A model generated the notes under the pieces. That model was not told the origin of the DNA. It searched no databases and worked only from the letters and a program-made list of their open reading frames with translations. Below, in pieces: positions 12,301-27,100 of a stretch of DNA of 64,000 nt. The first letter of the stretch is position 1; each line of letters starts with the position of its first letter. Where the stretch lies: positions 30,588,435 through 30,652,434 of the forward strand of contig NC_089724.1 in NCBI RefSeq assembly GCF_035083965.1, written 5' to 3'. The translations under genes and the position numbers were made by a program. This DNA is from Branchiostoma lanceolatum (Eukaryota > Chordata > Leptocardii > Amphioxiformes > Branchiostomatidae).

Positions 12301-15300
12301 ATGGGAGACCGCCTGGGAACACCGGATGCTGTAGGCATCTCTTTTTATTTTTTTTTTCCTGTCAATCATTCCATTTTTTTTCTATAAGTAGCCTAACAAA
12401 ACTGTAGCTTTCGCCTACGGCCATATCACGTTGAATACACCCGATCTCGTTCGATCTCGGAAGTTAAGCAACGTCGAGTCCGGTCAGTACTTGGATGGGA
12501 GACCGCCTGGGAACACCGGATGCTGTAGGCATCTCTTTTTATTTTTTTTTTCCTGTCAATCATTCCATTTTTTTTCTATAAGTAGCCTAACAAAACTGTA
12601 GCTTTCGCCTACGGCCATATCACGTTGAATACACCCGATCTCGTTCGATCTCGGAAGTTAAGCAACGTCGAGTCCGGTCAGTACTTGGATGGGAGACCGC
12701 CTGGGAACACCGGATGCTGTAGGCATCTCTTTTTATTTTTTTTTTCCTGTCAATCATTCCATTTTTTTTCTATAAGTAGCCTAACAAAACTGTAGCTTTC
12801 GCCTACGGCCATATCACGTTGAATACACCCGATCTCGTTCGATCTCGGAAGTTAAGCAACGTCGAGTCCGGTCAGTACTTGGATGGGAGACCGCCTGGGA
12901 ACACCGGATGCTGTAGGCATCTCTTTTTATTTTTTTTTTCCTGTCAATCATTCCATTTTTTTTCTATAAGTAGCCTAACAAAACTGTAGCTTTCGCCTAC
13001 GGCCATATCACGTTGAATACACCCGATCTCGTTCGATCTCGGAAGTTAAGCAACGTCGAGTCCGGTCAGTACTTGGATGGGAGACCGCCTGGGAACACCG
13101 GATGCTGTAGGCATCTCTTTTTATTTTTTTTTTCCTGTCAATCATTCCATTTTTTTTCTATAAGTAGCCTAACAAAACTGTAGCTTTCGCCTACGGCCAT
13201 ATCACGTTGAATACACCCGATCTCGTTCGATCTCGGAAGTTAAGCAACGTCGAGTCCGGTCAGTACTTGGATGGGAGACCGCCTGGGAACACCGGATGCT
13301 GTAGGCATCTCTTTTTATTTTTTTTTCCTGTCAATCATTCCATTTTTTTTCTATAAGTAGCCTAACAAAACTGTAGCTTTCGCCTACGGCCATATCACGT
13401 TGAATACACCCGATCTCGTTCGATCTCGGAAGTTAAGCAACGTCGAGTCCGGTCAGTACTTGGATGGGAGACCGCCTGGGAACACCGGATGCTGTAGGCA
13501 TCTCTTTTTATTTTTTTTTTCCTGTCAATCATTCCATTTTTTTTCTATAAGTAGCCTAACAAAACTGTAGCTTTCGCCTACGGCCATATCACGTTGAATA
13601 CACCCGATCTCGTTCGATCTCGGAAGTTAAGCAACGTCGAGTCCGGTCAGTACTTGGATGGGAGACCGCCTGGGAACACCGGATGCTGTAGGCATCTCTT
13701 TTTATTTTTTTTTCCTGTCAATCATTCCATTTTTTTCTATAAGTAGCCTAACAAAACTGTAGCTTTCGCCTACGGCCATATCACGTTGAATACACCCGAT
13801 CTCGTTCGATCTCGGAAGTTAAGCAACGTCGAGTCCGGTCAGTACTTGGATGGGAGACCGCCTGGGAACACCGGATGCTGTAGGCATCTCTTTTATTTTT
13901 TTTTTCCTGTCAATCATTCCATTTTTTTTCTATAAGTAGCCTAACAAAACTGTAGCTTTCGCCTACGGCCATATCACGTTGAATACACCCGATCTCGTTC
14001 GATCTCGGAAGTTAAGCAACGTCGAGTCCGGTCAGTACTTGGATGGGAGACCGCCTGGGAACACCGGATGCTGTAGGCATCTCTTTTTATTTTTTTTTTC
14101 CTGTCAATCATTCCATTTTTTTTCTATAAGTAGCCTAACAAAACTGTAGCTTTCGCCTACGGCCATATCACGTTGAATACACCCGATCTCGTTCGATCTC
14201 GGAAGTTAAGCAACGTCGAGTCCGGTCAGTACTTGGATGGGAGACCGCCTGGGAACACCGGATGCTGTAGGCATCTCTTTTTATTTTTTTTTTCCTGTCA
14301 ATCATTCCATTTTTTTTCTATAAGTAGCCTAACAAAACTGTAGCTTTCGCCTACGGCCATATCACGTTGAATACACCCGATCTCGTTCGATCTCGGAAGT
14401 TAAGCAACGTCGAGTCCGGTCAGTACTTGGATGGGAGACCGCCTGGGAACACCGGATGCTGTAGGCATCTCTTTTTATTTTTTTTTTCCTGTCAATCATT
14501 CCATTTTTTTTCTATAAGTAGCCTAACAAAACTGTAGCTTTCGCCTACGGCCATATCACGTTGAATACACCCGATCTCGTTCGATCTCGGAAGTTAAGCA
14601 ACGTCGAGTCCGGTCAGTACTTGGATGGGAGACCGCCTGGGAACACCGGATGCTGTAGGCATCTCTTTTTATTTTTTTTTCCTGTCAATCATTCCATTTT
14701 TTTTCTATAAGTAGCCTAACAAAACTGTAGCTTTCGCCTACGGCCATATCACGTTGAATACACCCGATCTCGTTCGATCTCGGAAGTTAAGCAACGTCGA
14801 GTCCGGTCAGTACTTGGATGGGAGACCGCCTGGGAACACCGGATGCTGTAGGCATCTCTTTTTATTTTTTTTTTCCTGTCAATCATTCCATTTTTTTTCT
14901 ATAAGTAGCCTAACAAAACTGTAGCTTTCGCCTACGGCCATATCACGTTGAATACACCGATCTCGTTCGATCTCGGAAGTTAAGCAACGTCGAGTCCGGT
15001 CAGTACTTGGATGGGAGACCGCCTGGGAACACCGGATGCTGTAGGCATCTCTTTTTATTTTTTTTTTCCTGTCAATCATTCCATTTTTTTTCTATAAGTA
15101 GCCTAACAAAACTGTAGCTTCGCCTACGGCCATATCACGTTGAATACACCCGATCTCGTTCGATCTCGAAGTTAAGCAACGTCGAGTCCGGTCAGTACTT
15201 GGATGGGAGACCGCCTGGGAACACCGGATGCTGTAGGCATCTCTTTTTATTTTTTTTTTCCTGTCAATCATTCCATTTTTTTTCTATAAGTAGCCTAACA

Positions 15301-17633
15301 AAACTGTAGCTTTCGCCTACGGCCATATCACGTTGAATACACCCGATCTCGTTCGATCTCGGAAGTTAAGCAACGTCGAGTCCGGTCAGTACTTGGATGG
15401 GAGACCGCCTGGGAACACCGGATGCTGTAGGCATCTCTTTTTATTTTTTTTTTCCTGTCAATCATTCCATTTTTTTTCTATAAGTAGCCTAACAAAACTG
15501 TAGCTTTCGCCTACGGCCATATCACGTTGAATACACCCGATCTCGTTCGATCTCGGAAGTTAAGCAACGTCGAGTCCGGTCAGTACTTGGATGGGAGACC
15601 GCCTGGGAACACCGGATGCTGTAGGCATCTCTTTTTATTTTTTTTTCCTGTCAATCATTCCATTTTTTTCTATAAGTAGCCTAACAAAACTGTAGCTTTC
15701 GCCTACGGCCATATCACGTTGAATACACCCGATCTCGTTCGATCTCGAAGTTAAGCAACGTCGAGTCCGGTCAGTACTTGGATGGGAGACCGCCTGGGAA
15801 CACCGGATGCTGTAGGCATCTCTTTTTATTTTTTTTTTCCTGTCAATCATTCCATTTTTTTTCTATAAGTAGCCTAACAAACTGTAGCTTTCGCCTACGG
15901 CCATATCACGTTGAATACACCCGATCTCGTTCGATCTCGGAAGTTAAGCAACGTCGAGTCCGGTCAGTACTTGGATGGGAGACCGCCTGGGAACACCGGA
16001 TGCTGTAGGCATCTCTTTTTATTTTTTTTTCCTGTCAATCATTCCATTTTTTTCTATAAGTAGCCTAACAAAACTGTAGCTTTCGCCTACGGCCATATCA
16101 CGTTGAATACACCCGATCTCGTTCGATCTCGGAAGTTAAGCAACGTCGAGTCCGGTCAGTACTTGGATGGAGACCGCCTGGAACACCGGATGCTGTAGGC
16201 ATCTCTTTTTATTTTTTTTTTTCCTGTCAATCATTCCATTTTTTTTCTATAAGTAGCCTAACAAAACTGTAGCTTTCGCCTACGGCCATATCACGTTGAA
16301 TACACCCGATCTCGTTCGATCTCGGAAGTTAAGCAACGTCGAGTCCGGTCAGTACTTGGATGGGAGACCGCCTGGGAACACCGGATGCTGTAGGCATCTC
16401 TTTTTATTTTTTTTTTCCTGTCAATCATTCCATTTTTTTTCTATAAGTAGCCTAACAAAACTGTAGCTTTCGCCTACGGCATATCACGTTGAATACACCC
16501 GATCTCGTTCGATCTCGGAAGTTAAGCAACGTCGAGTCCGGTCAGTACTTGGATGGGAGACCGCCTGGGAACACCGGATGCTGTAGGCATCTCTTTTTAT
16601 TTTTTTTTCCTGTCAATCATTCCATTTTTTTTCTATAAGTAGCCTAACAAAACTGTAGCTTTCGCCTACGGCCATATCACGTTGAATACACCCGATCTCG
16701 TTCGATCTCGGAAGTTAAGCAACGTCGAGTCCGGTCAGTACTTGGATGGGAGACCGCCTGGGAACACCGGATGCTGTAGGCATCTCTTTTTATTTTTTTT
16801 TTCCTGTCAATCATTCCATTTTTTTTCTATAAGTAGCCTAACAAAACTGTAGCTTTCGCCTACGGCCATATCACGTTGAATACACCCGATCTCGTTCGAT
16901 CTCGGAAGTTAAGCAACGTCGAGTCCGGTCAGTACTTGGATGGGAGACCGCCTGGGAACACCGGATGCTGTAGGCATCTCTTTTTATTTTTTTTTTCCTG
17001 TCAATCATTCCATTTTTTTTCTATAAGTAGCCTAACAAAACTGTAGCTTTCGCCTACGGCCATATCACGTTGAATACACCCGATCTCGTTCGATCTCGGA
17101 AGTTAAGCAACGTCGAGTCCGGTCAGTACTTGGATGGGAGACCGCCTGGGAACACCGGATGCTGTAGGCATCTCTTTTTATTTTTTTTTTCCTGTCAATC
17201 ATTCCATTTTTTTTCTATAAGTAGCCTAACAAAACTGTAGCTTTCGCCTACGGCCATATCACGTTGAATACACCCGATCTCGTTCGATCTCGGAAGTTAA
17301 GCAACGTCGAGTCCGGTCAGTACTTGGATGGGAGACCGCCTGGGAACACCGGATGCTGTAGGCATCTCTTTTTATTTTTTTTTTTCCTGTCAATCATTCC
17401 ATTTTTTTTCTATAAGTAGCCTAACAAAACTGTAGCTTTCGCCTACGGCCATATCACGTTGAATACACCCGATCTCGTTCGATCTCGGAAGTTAAGCAAC
17501 GTCGAGTCCGGTCAGTACTTGGATGGGAGACCGCCTGGGAACACCGGATGCTGTAGGCATCTCTTTTATTTTTTTTTTCCTGTCAATCATTCCATTTTTT
17601 TTCTATAAGTAGCCTAACAAAACTGTAGCTTTC

Positions 17634-17717
17634 GCCTACGCCATATCACGTTGAATACACCCGATCTCGTTCGATCTCGGAAGTTAAGCAACGTCGAGTC
17701 CGGTCAGTACTTGGATG
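17634..17717 (+). rRNA. 5S rRNA cut by the assembly gap
   Basis: The gene starts normally, though it lacks one G in the first helix, and runs into Ns after TACTTGGATG. Its missing 3' part is presumably real and lost to the gap. Confidence 0.85.
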
Positions 17718-17917
17718 NNNNNNNNNNNNNNNNNNNNNNNNNNNNNNNNNNNNNNNNNNNNNNNNNNNNNNNNNNNNNNNNNNNNNNNNNNNNNNNNNNN
17801 NNNNNNNNNNNNNNNNNNNNNNNNNNNNNNNNNNNNNNNNNNNNNNNNNNNNNNNNNNNNNNNNNNNNNNNNNNNNNNNNNNNNNNNNNNNNNNNNNNNN
17901 NNNNNNNNNNNNNNNNN
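17718..17917. other. Assembly gap (200 Ns)
   Basis: Exactly 200 unknown bases lie inside the 5S array. The round number suggests a placeholder, so the true number of missing 5S units is unknown. The sequence just after it (CTATACATAGTGATG) is foreign to the unit. Confidence 0.95.
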
Positions 17918-18044
17918 CTATACATAGTGATGTTTAGGCATCTCTTTTTATTTTTTTTTTTCCTGTCAATCATTCCATTTTTTTTTCTGTTAAGAGTAGC
18001 CTAACAAATTTTTTTCTATAAGTAGCTAACAAAACGTAGCTTTC

Positions 18045-18167
18045 GCCTACGGCCATATCACGTTGAATACATACCCGATCTCGTTCGATCTCGGAAGCGT
18101 AAGCAACGTTCGAGTCCGTCAGTACTTGGATGGTAGACCGCCTGGGAACACCGGATGCTGTAGGCAT
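18045..18167 (+). pseudogene. Divergent 5S copy just after the gap
   Basis: A recognisable 5S gene, but with several small insertions, deletions and substitutions, for example an extra AT near the 5' third and disturbed box A and box C surroundings. The spacer before it is also partly duplicated. These changes cluster only beside the gap, so poor consensus at a contig end is as likely as a true pseudogene. Confidence 0.7.
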
Positions 18168-18241
18168 CTCTTTTTATTTTTTTTTTCCTGTCAATCATTC
18201 CATTTTTTTCTATAAGTAGCCTAAACAAAACAGTAGCTTTC

Positions 18242-18364
18242 GCCTACGGCCATATCACTTTGATAACACCCGATCTCGTTCGATCTCGGAAGTTAAGCAA
18301 CGTCGAGTCGGTCGTACTTTGGATGTGAGACCGCCTGGGAACACCGGATACATGGAGTAGGCAT
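18242..18364 (+). pseudogene. Divergent 5S copy 2 after the gap
   Basis: 5S-like, but with altered bases after the first helix, in box C and near the 3' end, where the terminal stem is disrupted. It belongs to the run of scrambled copies bordering the N block, so low-quality assembly is the main alternative to a pseudogene. Confidence 0.7.
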
Positions 18365-18436
18365 CTCTTTTATTTTTTTCCCTGTCAATCATTCCATTTT
18401 TTTCTATAAGTAGCCTAACAAAACTGTATCCTCTTC

Positions 18437-18561
18437 GCCTACGGCCATATAACGTTGAATACACCCGATCTCGTCGATCTCGGAAGTTAAGCAAACGTCG
18501 TGGTTCCCCCGGTCAGTACTTGGATGGGAGACCGCCTGGGAACACCGGATGCTGTAGGCAT
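18437..18561 (+). pseudogene. Divergent 5S copy 3 after the gap
   Basis: 5S-like with a missing T in the GATCTCGTTCGATC segment and a 4-5 nt expansion after box A. The 3' half is normal. The next copy, from about 18636, is canonical again, so the damage covers only about 0.6 kb. Confidence 0.7.
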
Positions 18562-21500
18562 CTCTTTTTATTTTTTTTTTCCTGTCAATCATTCCATTTT
18601 TTTTCTATAAGTAGCCTAACAAAACTGTAGCTTTCGCCTACGGCCATATCACGTTGAATACACCCGATCTCGTTCGATCTCGGAAGTTAAGCAACGTCGA
18701 GTCCGGTCAGTACTTGGATGGGAGACCGCCTGGGAACACCGGATGCTGTAGGCATCTCTTTTTATTTTTTTTTCCTGTCAATCATTCCATTTTTTTTCTA
18801 TAAGTAGCCTAACAAAACTGTAGCTTTCGCCTACGGCCATATCACGTTGAATACACCCGATCTCGTTCGATCTCGGAAGTTAAGCAACGTCGAGTCCGGT
18901 CAGTACTTGGATGGGAGACCGCCTGGGAACACCGGATGCTGTAGGCATCTCTTTTTATTTTTTTTTTCCTGTCAATCATTCCATTTTTTTTCTATAAGTA
19001 GCCTAACAAAACTGTAGCTTTCGCCTACGGCCATATCACGTTGAATACACCCGATCTCGTTCGATCTCGGAAGTTAAGCAACGTCGAGTCCGGTCAGTAC
19101 TTGGATGGGAGACCGCCTGGGAACACCGGATGCTGTAGGCATCTCTTTTTATTTTTTTTTTCCTGTCAATCATTCCATTTTTTTTCTATAAGTAGCCTAA
19201 CAAAACTGTAGCTTTCGCCTACGGCCATATCACGTTGAATACACCCGATCTCGTTCGATCTCGGAAGTTAAGCAACGTCGAGTCCGGTCAGTACTTGGAT
19301 GGGAGACCGCCTGGGAACACCGGATGCTGTAGGCATCTCTTTTTATTTTTTTTTTCCTGTCAATCATTCCATTTTTTTTCTATAAGTAGCCTAACAAAAC
19401 TGTAGCTTTCGCCTACGGCCATATCACGTTGAATACACCCGATCTCGTTCGATCTCGGAAGTTAAGCAACGTCGAGTCCGGTCAGTACTTGGATGGGAGA
19501 CCGCCTGGGAACACCGGATGCTGTAGGCATCTCTTTTTATTTTTTTTTTCCTGTCAATCATTCCATTTTTTTTCTATAAGTAGCCTAACAAAACTGTAGC
19601 TTTCGCCTACGGCCATATCACGTTGAATACACCCGATCTCGTTCGATCTCGGAAGTTAAGCAACGTCGAGTCCGGTCAGTACTTGGATGGGAGACCGCCT
19701 GGGAACACCGGATGCTGTAGGCATCTCTTTTTATTTTTTTTTTTCCTGTCAATCATTCCATTTTTTTTCTATAAGTAGCCTAACAAAACTGTAGCTTTCG
19801 CCTACGGCCATATCACGTTGAATACACCCGATCTCGTTCGATCTCGGAAGTTAAGCAACGTCGAGTCCGGTCAGTACTTGGATGGGAGACCGCCTGGGAA
19901 CACCGGATGCTGTAGGCATCTCTTTTTATTTTTTTTTTCCTGTCAATCATTCCATTTTTTTTCTATAAGTAGCCTAACAAAACTGTAGCTTTCGCCTACG
20001 GCCATATCACGTTGAATACACCCGATCTCGTTCGATCTCGGAAGTTAAGCAACGTCGAGTCCGGTCAGTACTTGGATGGGAGACCGCCTGGGAACACCGG
20101 ATGCTGTAGGCATCTCTTTTTATTTTTTTTTTCCTGTCAATCATTCCATTTTTTTTCTATAAGTAGCCTAACAAAACTGTAGCTTTCGCCTACGGCCATA
20201 TCACGTTGAATACACCCGATCTCGTTCGATCTCGGAAGTTAAGCAACGTCGAGTCCGGTCAGTACTTGGATGGGAGACCGCCTGGGAACACCGGATGCTG
20301 TAGGCATCTCTTTTTATTTTTTTTTTCCTGTCAATCATTCCATTTTTTTTCTATAAGTAGCCTAACAAAACTGTAGCTTTCGCCTACGGCCATATCACGT
20401 TGAATACACCCGATCTCGTTCGATCTCGGAAGTTAAGCAACGTCGAGTCCGGTCAGTACTTGGATGGGAGACCGCCTGGGAACACCGGATGCTGTAGGCA
20501 TCTCTTTTTATTTTTTTTTTCCTGTCAATCATTCCATTTTTTTTCTATAAGTAGCCTAACAAAACTGTAGCTTTCGCCTACGGCCATATCACGTTGAATA
20601 CACCCGATCTCGTTCGATCTCGGAAGTTAAGCAACGTCGAGTCCGGTCAGTACTTGGATGGGAGACCGCCTGGGAACACCGGATGCTGTAGGCATCTCTT
20701 TTTATTTTTTTTTTCCTGTCAATCATTCCATTTTTTTTCTATAAGTAGCCTAACAAAACTGTAGCTTTCGCCTACGGCCATATCACGTTGAATACACCCG
20801 ATCTCGTTCGATCTCGGAAGTTAAGCAACGTCGAGTCCGGTCAGTACTTGGATGGGAGACCGCCTGGGAACACCGGATGCTGTAGGCATCTCTTTTTATT
20901 TTTTTTTTCCTGTCAATCATTCCATTTTTTTTCTATAAGTAGCCTAACAAAACTGTAGCTTTCGCCTACGGCCATATCACGTTGAATACACCCGATCTCG
21001 TTCGATCTCGGAAGTTAAGCAACGTCGAGTCCGGTCAGTACTTGGATGGGAGACCGCCTGGGAACACCGGATGCTGTAGGCATCTCTTTTTATTTTTTTT
21101 TTCCTGTCAATCATTCCATTTTTTTTCTATAAGTAGCCTAACAAAACTGTAGCTTTCGCCTACGGCCATATCACGTTGAATACACCCGATCTCGTTCGAT
21201 CTCGGAAGTTAAGCAACGTCGAGTCCGGTCAGTACTTGGATGGGAGACCGCCTGGGAACACCGGATGCTGTAGGCATCTCTTTTTATTTTTTTTTTCCTG
21301 TCAATCATTCCATTTTTTTTCTATAAGTAGCCTAACAAAACTGTAGCTTTCGCCTACGGCCATATCACGTTGAATACACCCGATCTCGTTCGATCTCGGA
21401 AGTTAAGCAACGTCGAGTCCGGTCAGTACTTGGATGGGAGACCGCCTGGGAACACCGGATGCTGTAGGCATCTCTTTTTATTTTTTTTTTCCTGTCAATC

Positions 21501-24067
21501 ATTCCATTTTTTTTCTATAAGTAGCCTAACAAAACTGTAGCTTTCGCCTACGGCCATATCACGTTGAATACACCCGATCTCGTTCGATCTCGGAAGTTAA
21601 GCAACGTCGAGTCCGGTCAGTACTTGGATGGGAGACCGCCTGGGAACACCGGATGCTGTAGGCATCTCTTTTTATTTTTTTTTTCCTGTCAATCATTCCA
21701 TTTTTTTTCTATAAGTAGCCTAACAAAACTGTAGCTTTCGCCTACGGCCATATCACGTTGAATACACCCGATCTCGTTCGATCTCGGAAGTTAAGCAACG
21801 TCGAGTCCGGTCAGTACTTGGATGGGAGACCGCCTGGGAACACCGGATGCTGTAGGCATCTCTTTTTATTTTTTTTTTCCTGTCAATCATTCCATTTTTT
21901 TTCTATAAGTAGCCTAACAAAACTGTAGCTTTCGCCTACGGCCATATCACGTTGAATACACCCGATCTCGTTCGATCTCGGAAGTTAAGCAACGTCGAGT
22001 CCGGTCAGTACTTGGATGGGAGACCGCCTGGGAACACCGGATGCTGTAGGCATCTCTTTTTATTTTTTTTTTCCTGTCAATCATTCCATTTTTTTTCTAT
22101 AAGTAGCCTAACAAAACTGTAGCTTTCGCCTACGGCCATATCACGTTGAATACACCCGATCTCGTTCGATCTCGGAAGTTAAGCAACGTCGAGTCCGGTC
22201 AGTACTTGGATGGGAGACCGCCTGGGAACACCGGATGCTGTAGGCATCTCTTTTTATTTTTTTTTTCCTGTCAATCATTCCATTTTTTTTCTATAAGTAG
22301 CCTAACAAAACTGTAGCTTTCGCCTACGGCCATATCACGTTGAATACACCCGATCTCGTTCGATCTCGGAAGTTAAGCAACGTCGAGTCCGGTCAGTACT
22401 TGGATGGGAGACCGCCTGGGAACACCGGATGCTGTAGGCATCTCTTTTTATTTTTTTTTTCCTGTCAATCATTCCATTTTTTTTCTATAAGTAGCCTAAC
22501 AAAACTGTAGCTTTCGCCTACGGCCATATCACGTTGAATACACCCGATCTCGTTCGATCTCGGAAGTTAAGCAACGTCGAGTCCGGTCAGTACTTGGATG
22601 GGAGACCGCCTGGGAACACCGGATGCTGTAGGCATCTCTTTTTATTTTTTTTTTCCTGTCAATCATTCCATTTTTTTTCTATAAGTAGCCTAACAAAACT
22701 GTAGCTTTCGCCTACGGCCATATCACGTTGAATACACCCGATCTCGTTCGATCTCGGAAGTTAAGCAACGTCGAGTCCGGTCAGTACTTGGATGGGAGAC
22801 CGCCTGGGAACACCGGATGCTGTAGGCATCTCTTTTTATTTTTTTTTTCCTGTCAATCATTCCATTTTTTTTCTATAAGTAGCCTAACAAAACTGTAGCT
22901 TTCGCCTACGGCCATATCACGTTGAATACACCCGATCTCGTTCGATCTCGGAAGTTAAGCAACGTCGAGTCCGGTCAGTACTTGGATGGGAGACCGCCTG
23001 GGAACACCGGATGCTGTAGGCATCTCTTTTTATTTTTTTTTTCCTGTCAATCATTCCATTTTTTTTCTATAAGTAGCCTAACAAAACTGTAGCTTTCGCC
23101 TACGGCCATATCACGTTGAATACACCCGATCTCGTTCGATCTCGGAAGTTAAGCAACGTCGAGTCCGGTCAGTACTTGGATGGGAGACCGCCTGGGAACA
23201 CCGGATGCTGTAGGCATCTCTTTTTATTTTTTTTTTCCTGTCAATCATTCCATTTTTTTTCTATAAGTAGCCTAACAAAACTGTAGCTTTCGCCTACGGC
23301 CATATCACGTTGAATACACCCGATCTCGTTCGATCTCGGAAGTTAAGCAACGTCGAGTCCGGTCAGTACTTGGATGGGAGACCGCCTGGGAACACCGGAT
23401 GCTGTAGGCATCTCTTTTTATTTTTTTTTTCCTGTCAATCATTCCATTTTTTTTCTATAAGTAGCCTAACAAAACTGTAGCTTTCGCCTACGGCCATATC
23501 ACGTTGAATACACCCGATCTCGTTCGATCTCGGAAGTTAAGCAACGTCGAGTCCGGTCAGTACTTGGATGGGAGACCGCCTGGGAACACCGGATGCTGTA
23601 GGCATCTCTTTTTATTTTTTTTTTCCTGTCAATCATTCCATTTTTTTTCTATAAGTAGCCTAACAAAACTGTAGCTTTCGCCTACGGCCATATCACGTTG
23701 AATACACCCGATCTCGTTCGATCTCGGAAGTTAAGCAACGTCGAGTCCGGTCAGTACTTGGATGGGAGACCGCCTGGGAACACCGGATGCTGTAGGCATC
23801 TCTTTTTATTTTTTTTTTCCTGTCAATCATTCCATTTTTTTTCTATAAGTAGCCTAACAAAACTGTAGCTTTCGCCTACGGCCATATCACGTTGAATACA
23901 CCCGATCTCGTTCGATCTCGGAAGTTAAGCAACGTCGAGTCCGGTCAGTACTTGGATGGGAGACCGCCTGGGAACACCGGATGCTGTAGGCATCTCTTTT
24001 TATTTTTTTTTTCCTGTCAATCATTCCATTTTTTTTCTATAAGTAGCCTAACAAAACTGTAGCTTTC

Positions 24068-24187
24068 GCCTACGGCCATATCACGTTGAATACACCCGAT
24101 CTCGTTCGATCTCGGAAGTTAAGCAACGTCGAGTCCGGTCAGTACTTGGATGGGAGACCGCCTGGGAACACCGGATGCTGTAGGCAT
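24068..24187 (+). rRNA. 5S ribosomal RNA, representative of the homogeneous block
   Basis: Canonical copy from the middle of the block where units are spaced exactly 194 bp. It is the same as the first gene in the window and serves as a reference for the functional sequence. Confidence 0.96.
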
Positions 24188-27100
24188 CTCTTTTTATTTT
24201 TTTTTTCCTGTCAATCATTCCATTTTTTTTCTATAAGTAGCCTAACAAAACTGTAGCTTTCGCCTACGGCCATATCACGTTGAATACACCCGATCTCGTT
24301 CGATCTCGGAAGTTAAGCAACGTCGAGTCCGGTCAGTACTTGGATGGGAGACCGCCTGGGAACACCGGATGCTGTAGGCATCTCTTTTTATTTTTTTTTT
24401 CCTGTCAATCATTCCATTTTTTTTCTATAAGTAGCCTAACAAAACTGTAGCTTTCGCCTACGGCCATATCACGTTGAATACACCCGATCTCGTTCGATCT
24501 CGGAAGTTAAGCAACGTCGAGTCCGGTCAGTACTTGGATGGGAGACCGCCTGGGAACACCGGATGCTGTAGGCATCTCTTTTTATTTTTTTTTTCCTGTC
24601 AATCATTCCATTTTTTTTCTATAAGTAGCCTAACAAAACTGTAGCTTTCGCCTACGGCCATATCACGTTGAATACACCCGATCTCGTTCGATCTCGGAAG
24701 TTAAGCAACGTCGAGTCCGGTCAGTACTTGGATGGGAGACCGCCTGGGAACACCGGATGCTGTAGGCATCTCTTTTTATTTTTTTTTTCCTGTCAATCAT
24801 TCCATTTTTTTTCTATAAGTAGCCTAACAAAACTGTAGCTTTCGCCTACGGCCATATCACGTTGAATACACCCGATCTCGTTCGATCTCGGAAGTTAAGC
24901 AACGTCGAGTCCGGTCAGTACTTGGATGGGAGACCGCCTGGGAACACCGGATGCTGTAGGCATCTCTTTTTATTTTTTTTTTCCTGTCAATCATTCCATT
25001 TTTTTTCTATAAGTAGCCTAACAAAACTGTAGCTTTCGCCTACGGCCATATCACGTTGAATACACCCGATCTCGTTCGATCTCGGAAGTTAAGCAACGTC
25101 GAGTCCGGTCAGTACTTGGATGGGAGACCGCCTGGGAACACCGGATGCTGTAGGCATCTCTTTTTATTTTTTTTTTCCTGTCAATCATTCCATTTTTTTT
25201 CTATAAGTAGCCTAACAAAACTGTAGCTTTCGCCTACGGCCATATCACGTTGAATACACCCGATCTCGTTCGATCTCGGAAGTTAAGCAACGTCGAGTCC
25301 GGTCAGTACTTGGATGGGAGACCGCCTGGGAACACCGGATGCTGTAGGCATCTCTTTTTATTTTTTTTTTCCTGTCAATCATTCCATTTTTTTTCTATAA
25401 GTAGCCTAACAAAACTGTAGCTTTCGCCTACGGCCATATCACGTTGAATACACCCGATCTCGTTCGATCTCGGAAGTTAAGCAACGTCGAGTCCGGTCAG
25501 TACTTGGATGGGAGACCGCCTGGGAACACCGGATGCTGTAGGCATCTCTTTTTATTTTTTTTTTCCTGTCAATCATTCCATTTTTTTTCTATAAGTAGCC
25601 TAACAAAACTGTAGCTTTCGCCTACGGCCATATCACGTTGAATACACCCGATCTCGTTCGATCTCGGAAGTTAAGCAACGTCGAGTCCGGTCAGTACTTG
25701 GATGGGAGACCGCCTGGGAACACCGGATGCTGTAGGCATCTCTTTTTATTTTTTTTTTCCTGTCAATCATTCCATTTTTTTTCTATAAGTAGCCTAACAA
25801 AACTGTAGCTTTCGCCTACGGCCATATCACGTTGAATACACCCGATCTCGTTCGATCTCGGAAGTTAAGCAACGTCGAGTCCGGTCAGTACTTGGATGGG
25901 AGACCGCCTGGGAACACCGGATGCTGTAGGCATCTCTTTTTATTTTTTTTTTCCTGTCAATCATTCCATTTTTTTTCTATAAGTAGCCTAACAAAACTGT
26001 AGCTTTCGCCTACGGCCATATCACGTTGAATACACCCGATCTCGTTCGATCTCGGAAGTTAAGCAACGTCGAGTCCGGTCAGTACTTGGATGGGAGACCG
26101 CCTGGGAACACCGGATGCTGTAGGCATCTCTTTTTATTTTTTTTTTCCTGTCAATCATTCCATTTTTTTTCTATAAGTAGCCTAACAAAACTGTAGCTTT
26201 CGCCTACGGCCATATCACGTTGAATACACCCGATCTCGTTCGATCTCGGAAGTTAAGCAACGTCGAGTCCGGTCAGTACTTGGATGGGAGACCGCCTGGG
26301 AACACCGGATGCTGTAGGCATCTCTTTTTATTTTTTTTTTCCTGTCAATCATTCCATTTTTTTTCTATAAGTAGCCTAACAAAACTGTAGCTTTCGCCTA
26401 CGGCCATATCACGTTGAATACACCCGATCTCGTTCGATCTCGGAAGTTAAGCAACGTCGAGTCCGGTCAGTACTTGGATGGGAGACCGCCTGGGAACACC
26501 GGATGCTGTAGGCATCTCTTTTTATTTTTTTTTTCCTGTCAATCATTCCATTTTTTTTCTATAAGTAGCCTAACAAAACTGTAGCTTTCGCCTACGGCCA
26601 TATCACGTTGAATACACCCGATCTCGTTCGATCTCGGAAGTTAAGCAACGTCGAGTCCGGTCAGTACTTGGATGGGAGACCGCCTGGGAACACCGGATGC
26701 TGTAGGCATCTCTTTTTATTTTTTTTTTCCTGTCAATCATTCCATTTTTTTTCTATAAGTAGCCTAACAAAACTGTAGCTTTCGCCTACGGCCATATCAC
26801 GTTGAATACACCCGATCTCGTTCGATCTCGGAAGTTAAGCAACGTCGAGTCCGGTCAGTACTTGGATGGGAGACCGCCTGGGAACACCGGATGCTGTAGG
26901 CATCTCTTTTTATTTTTTTTTTCCTGTCAATCATTCCATTTTTTTTCTATAAGTAGCCTAACAAAACTGTAGCTTTCGCCTACGGCCATATCACGTTGAA
27001 TACACCCGATCTCGTTCGATCTCGGAAGTTAAGCAACGTCGAGTCCGGTCAGTACTTGGATGGGAGACCGCCTGGGAACACCGGATGCTGTAGGCATCTC

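Noticed and set aside
7973-16008. Many 60-96 codon open frames in the 5S array
   Set aside because: They are translations of rRNA and spacer, recur wherever an indel shifts the frame, and sit on both strands of the same unit. Not genes.
17651-18004. Open frames spanning the N block
   Set aside because: They exist only because Ns do not create stops.
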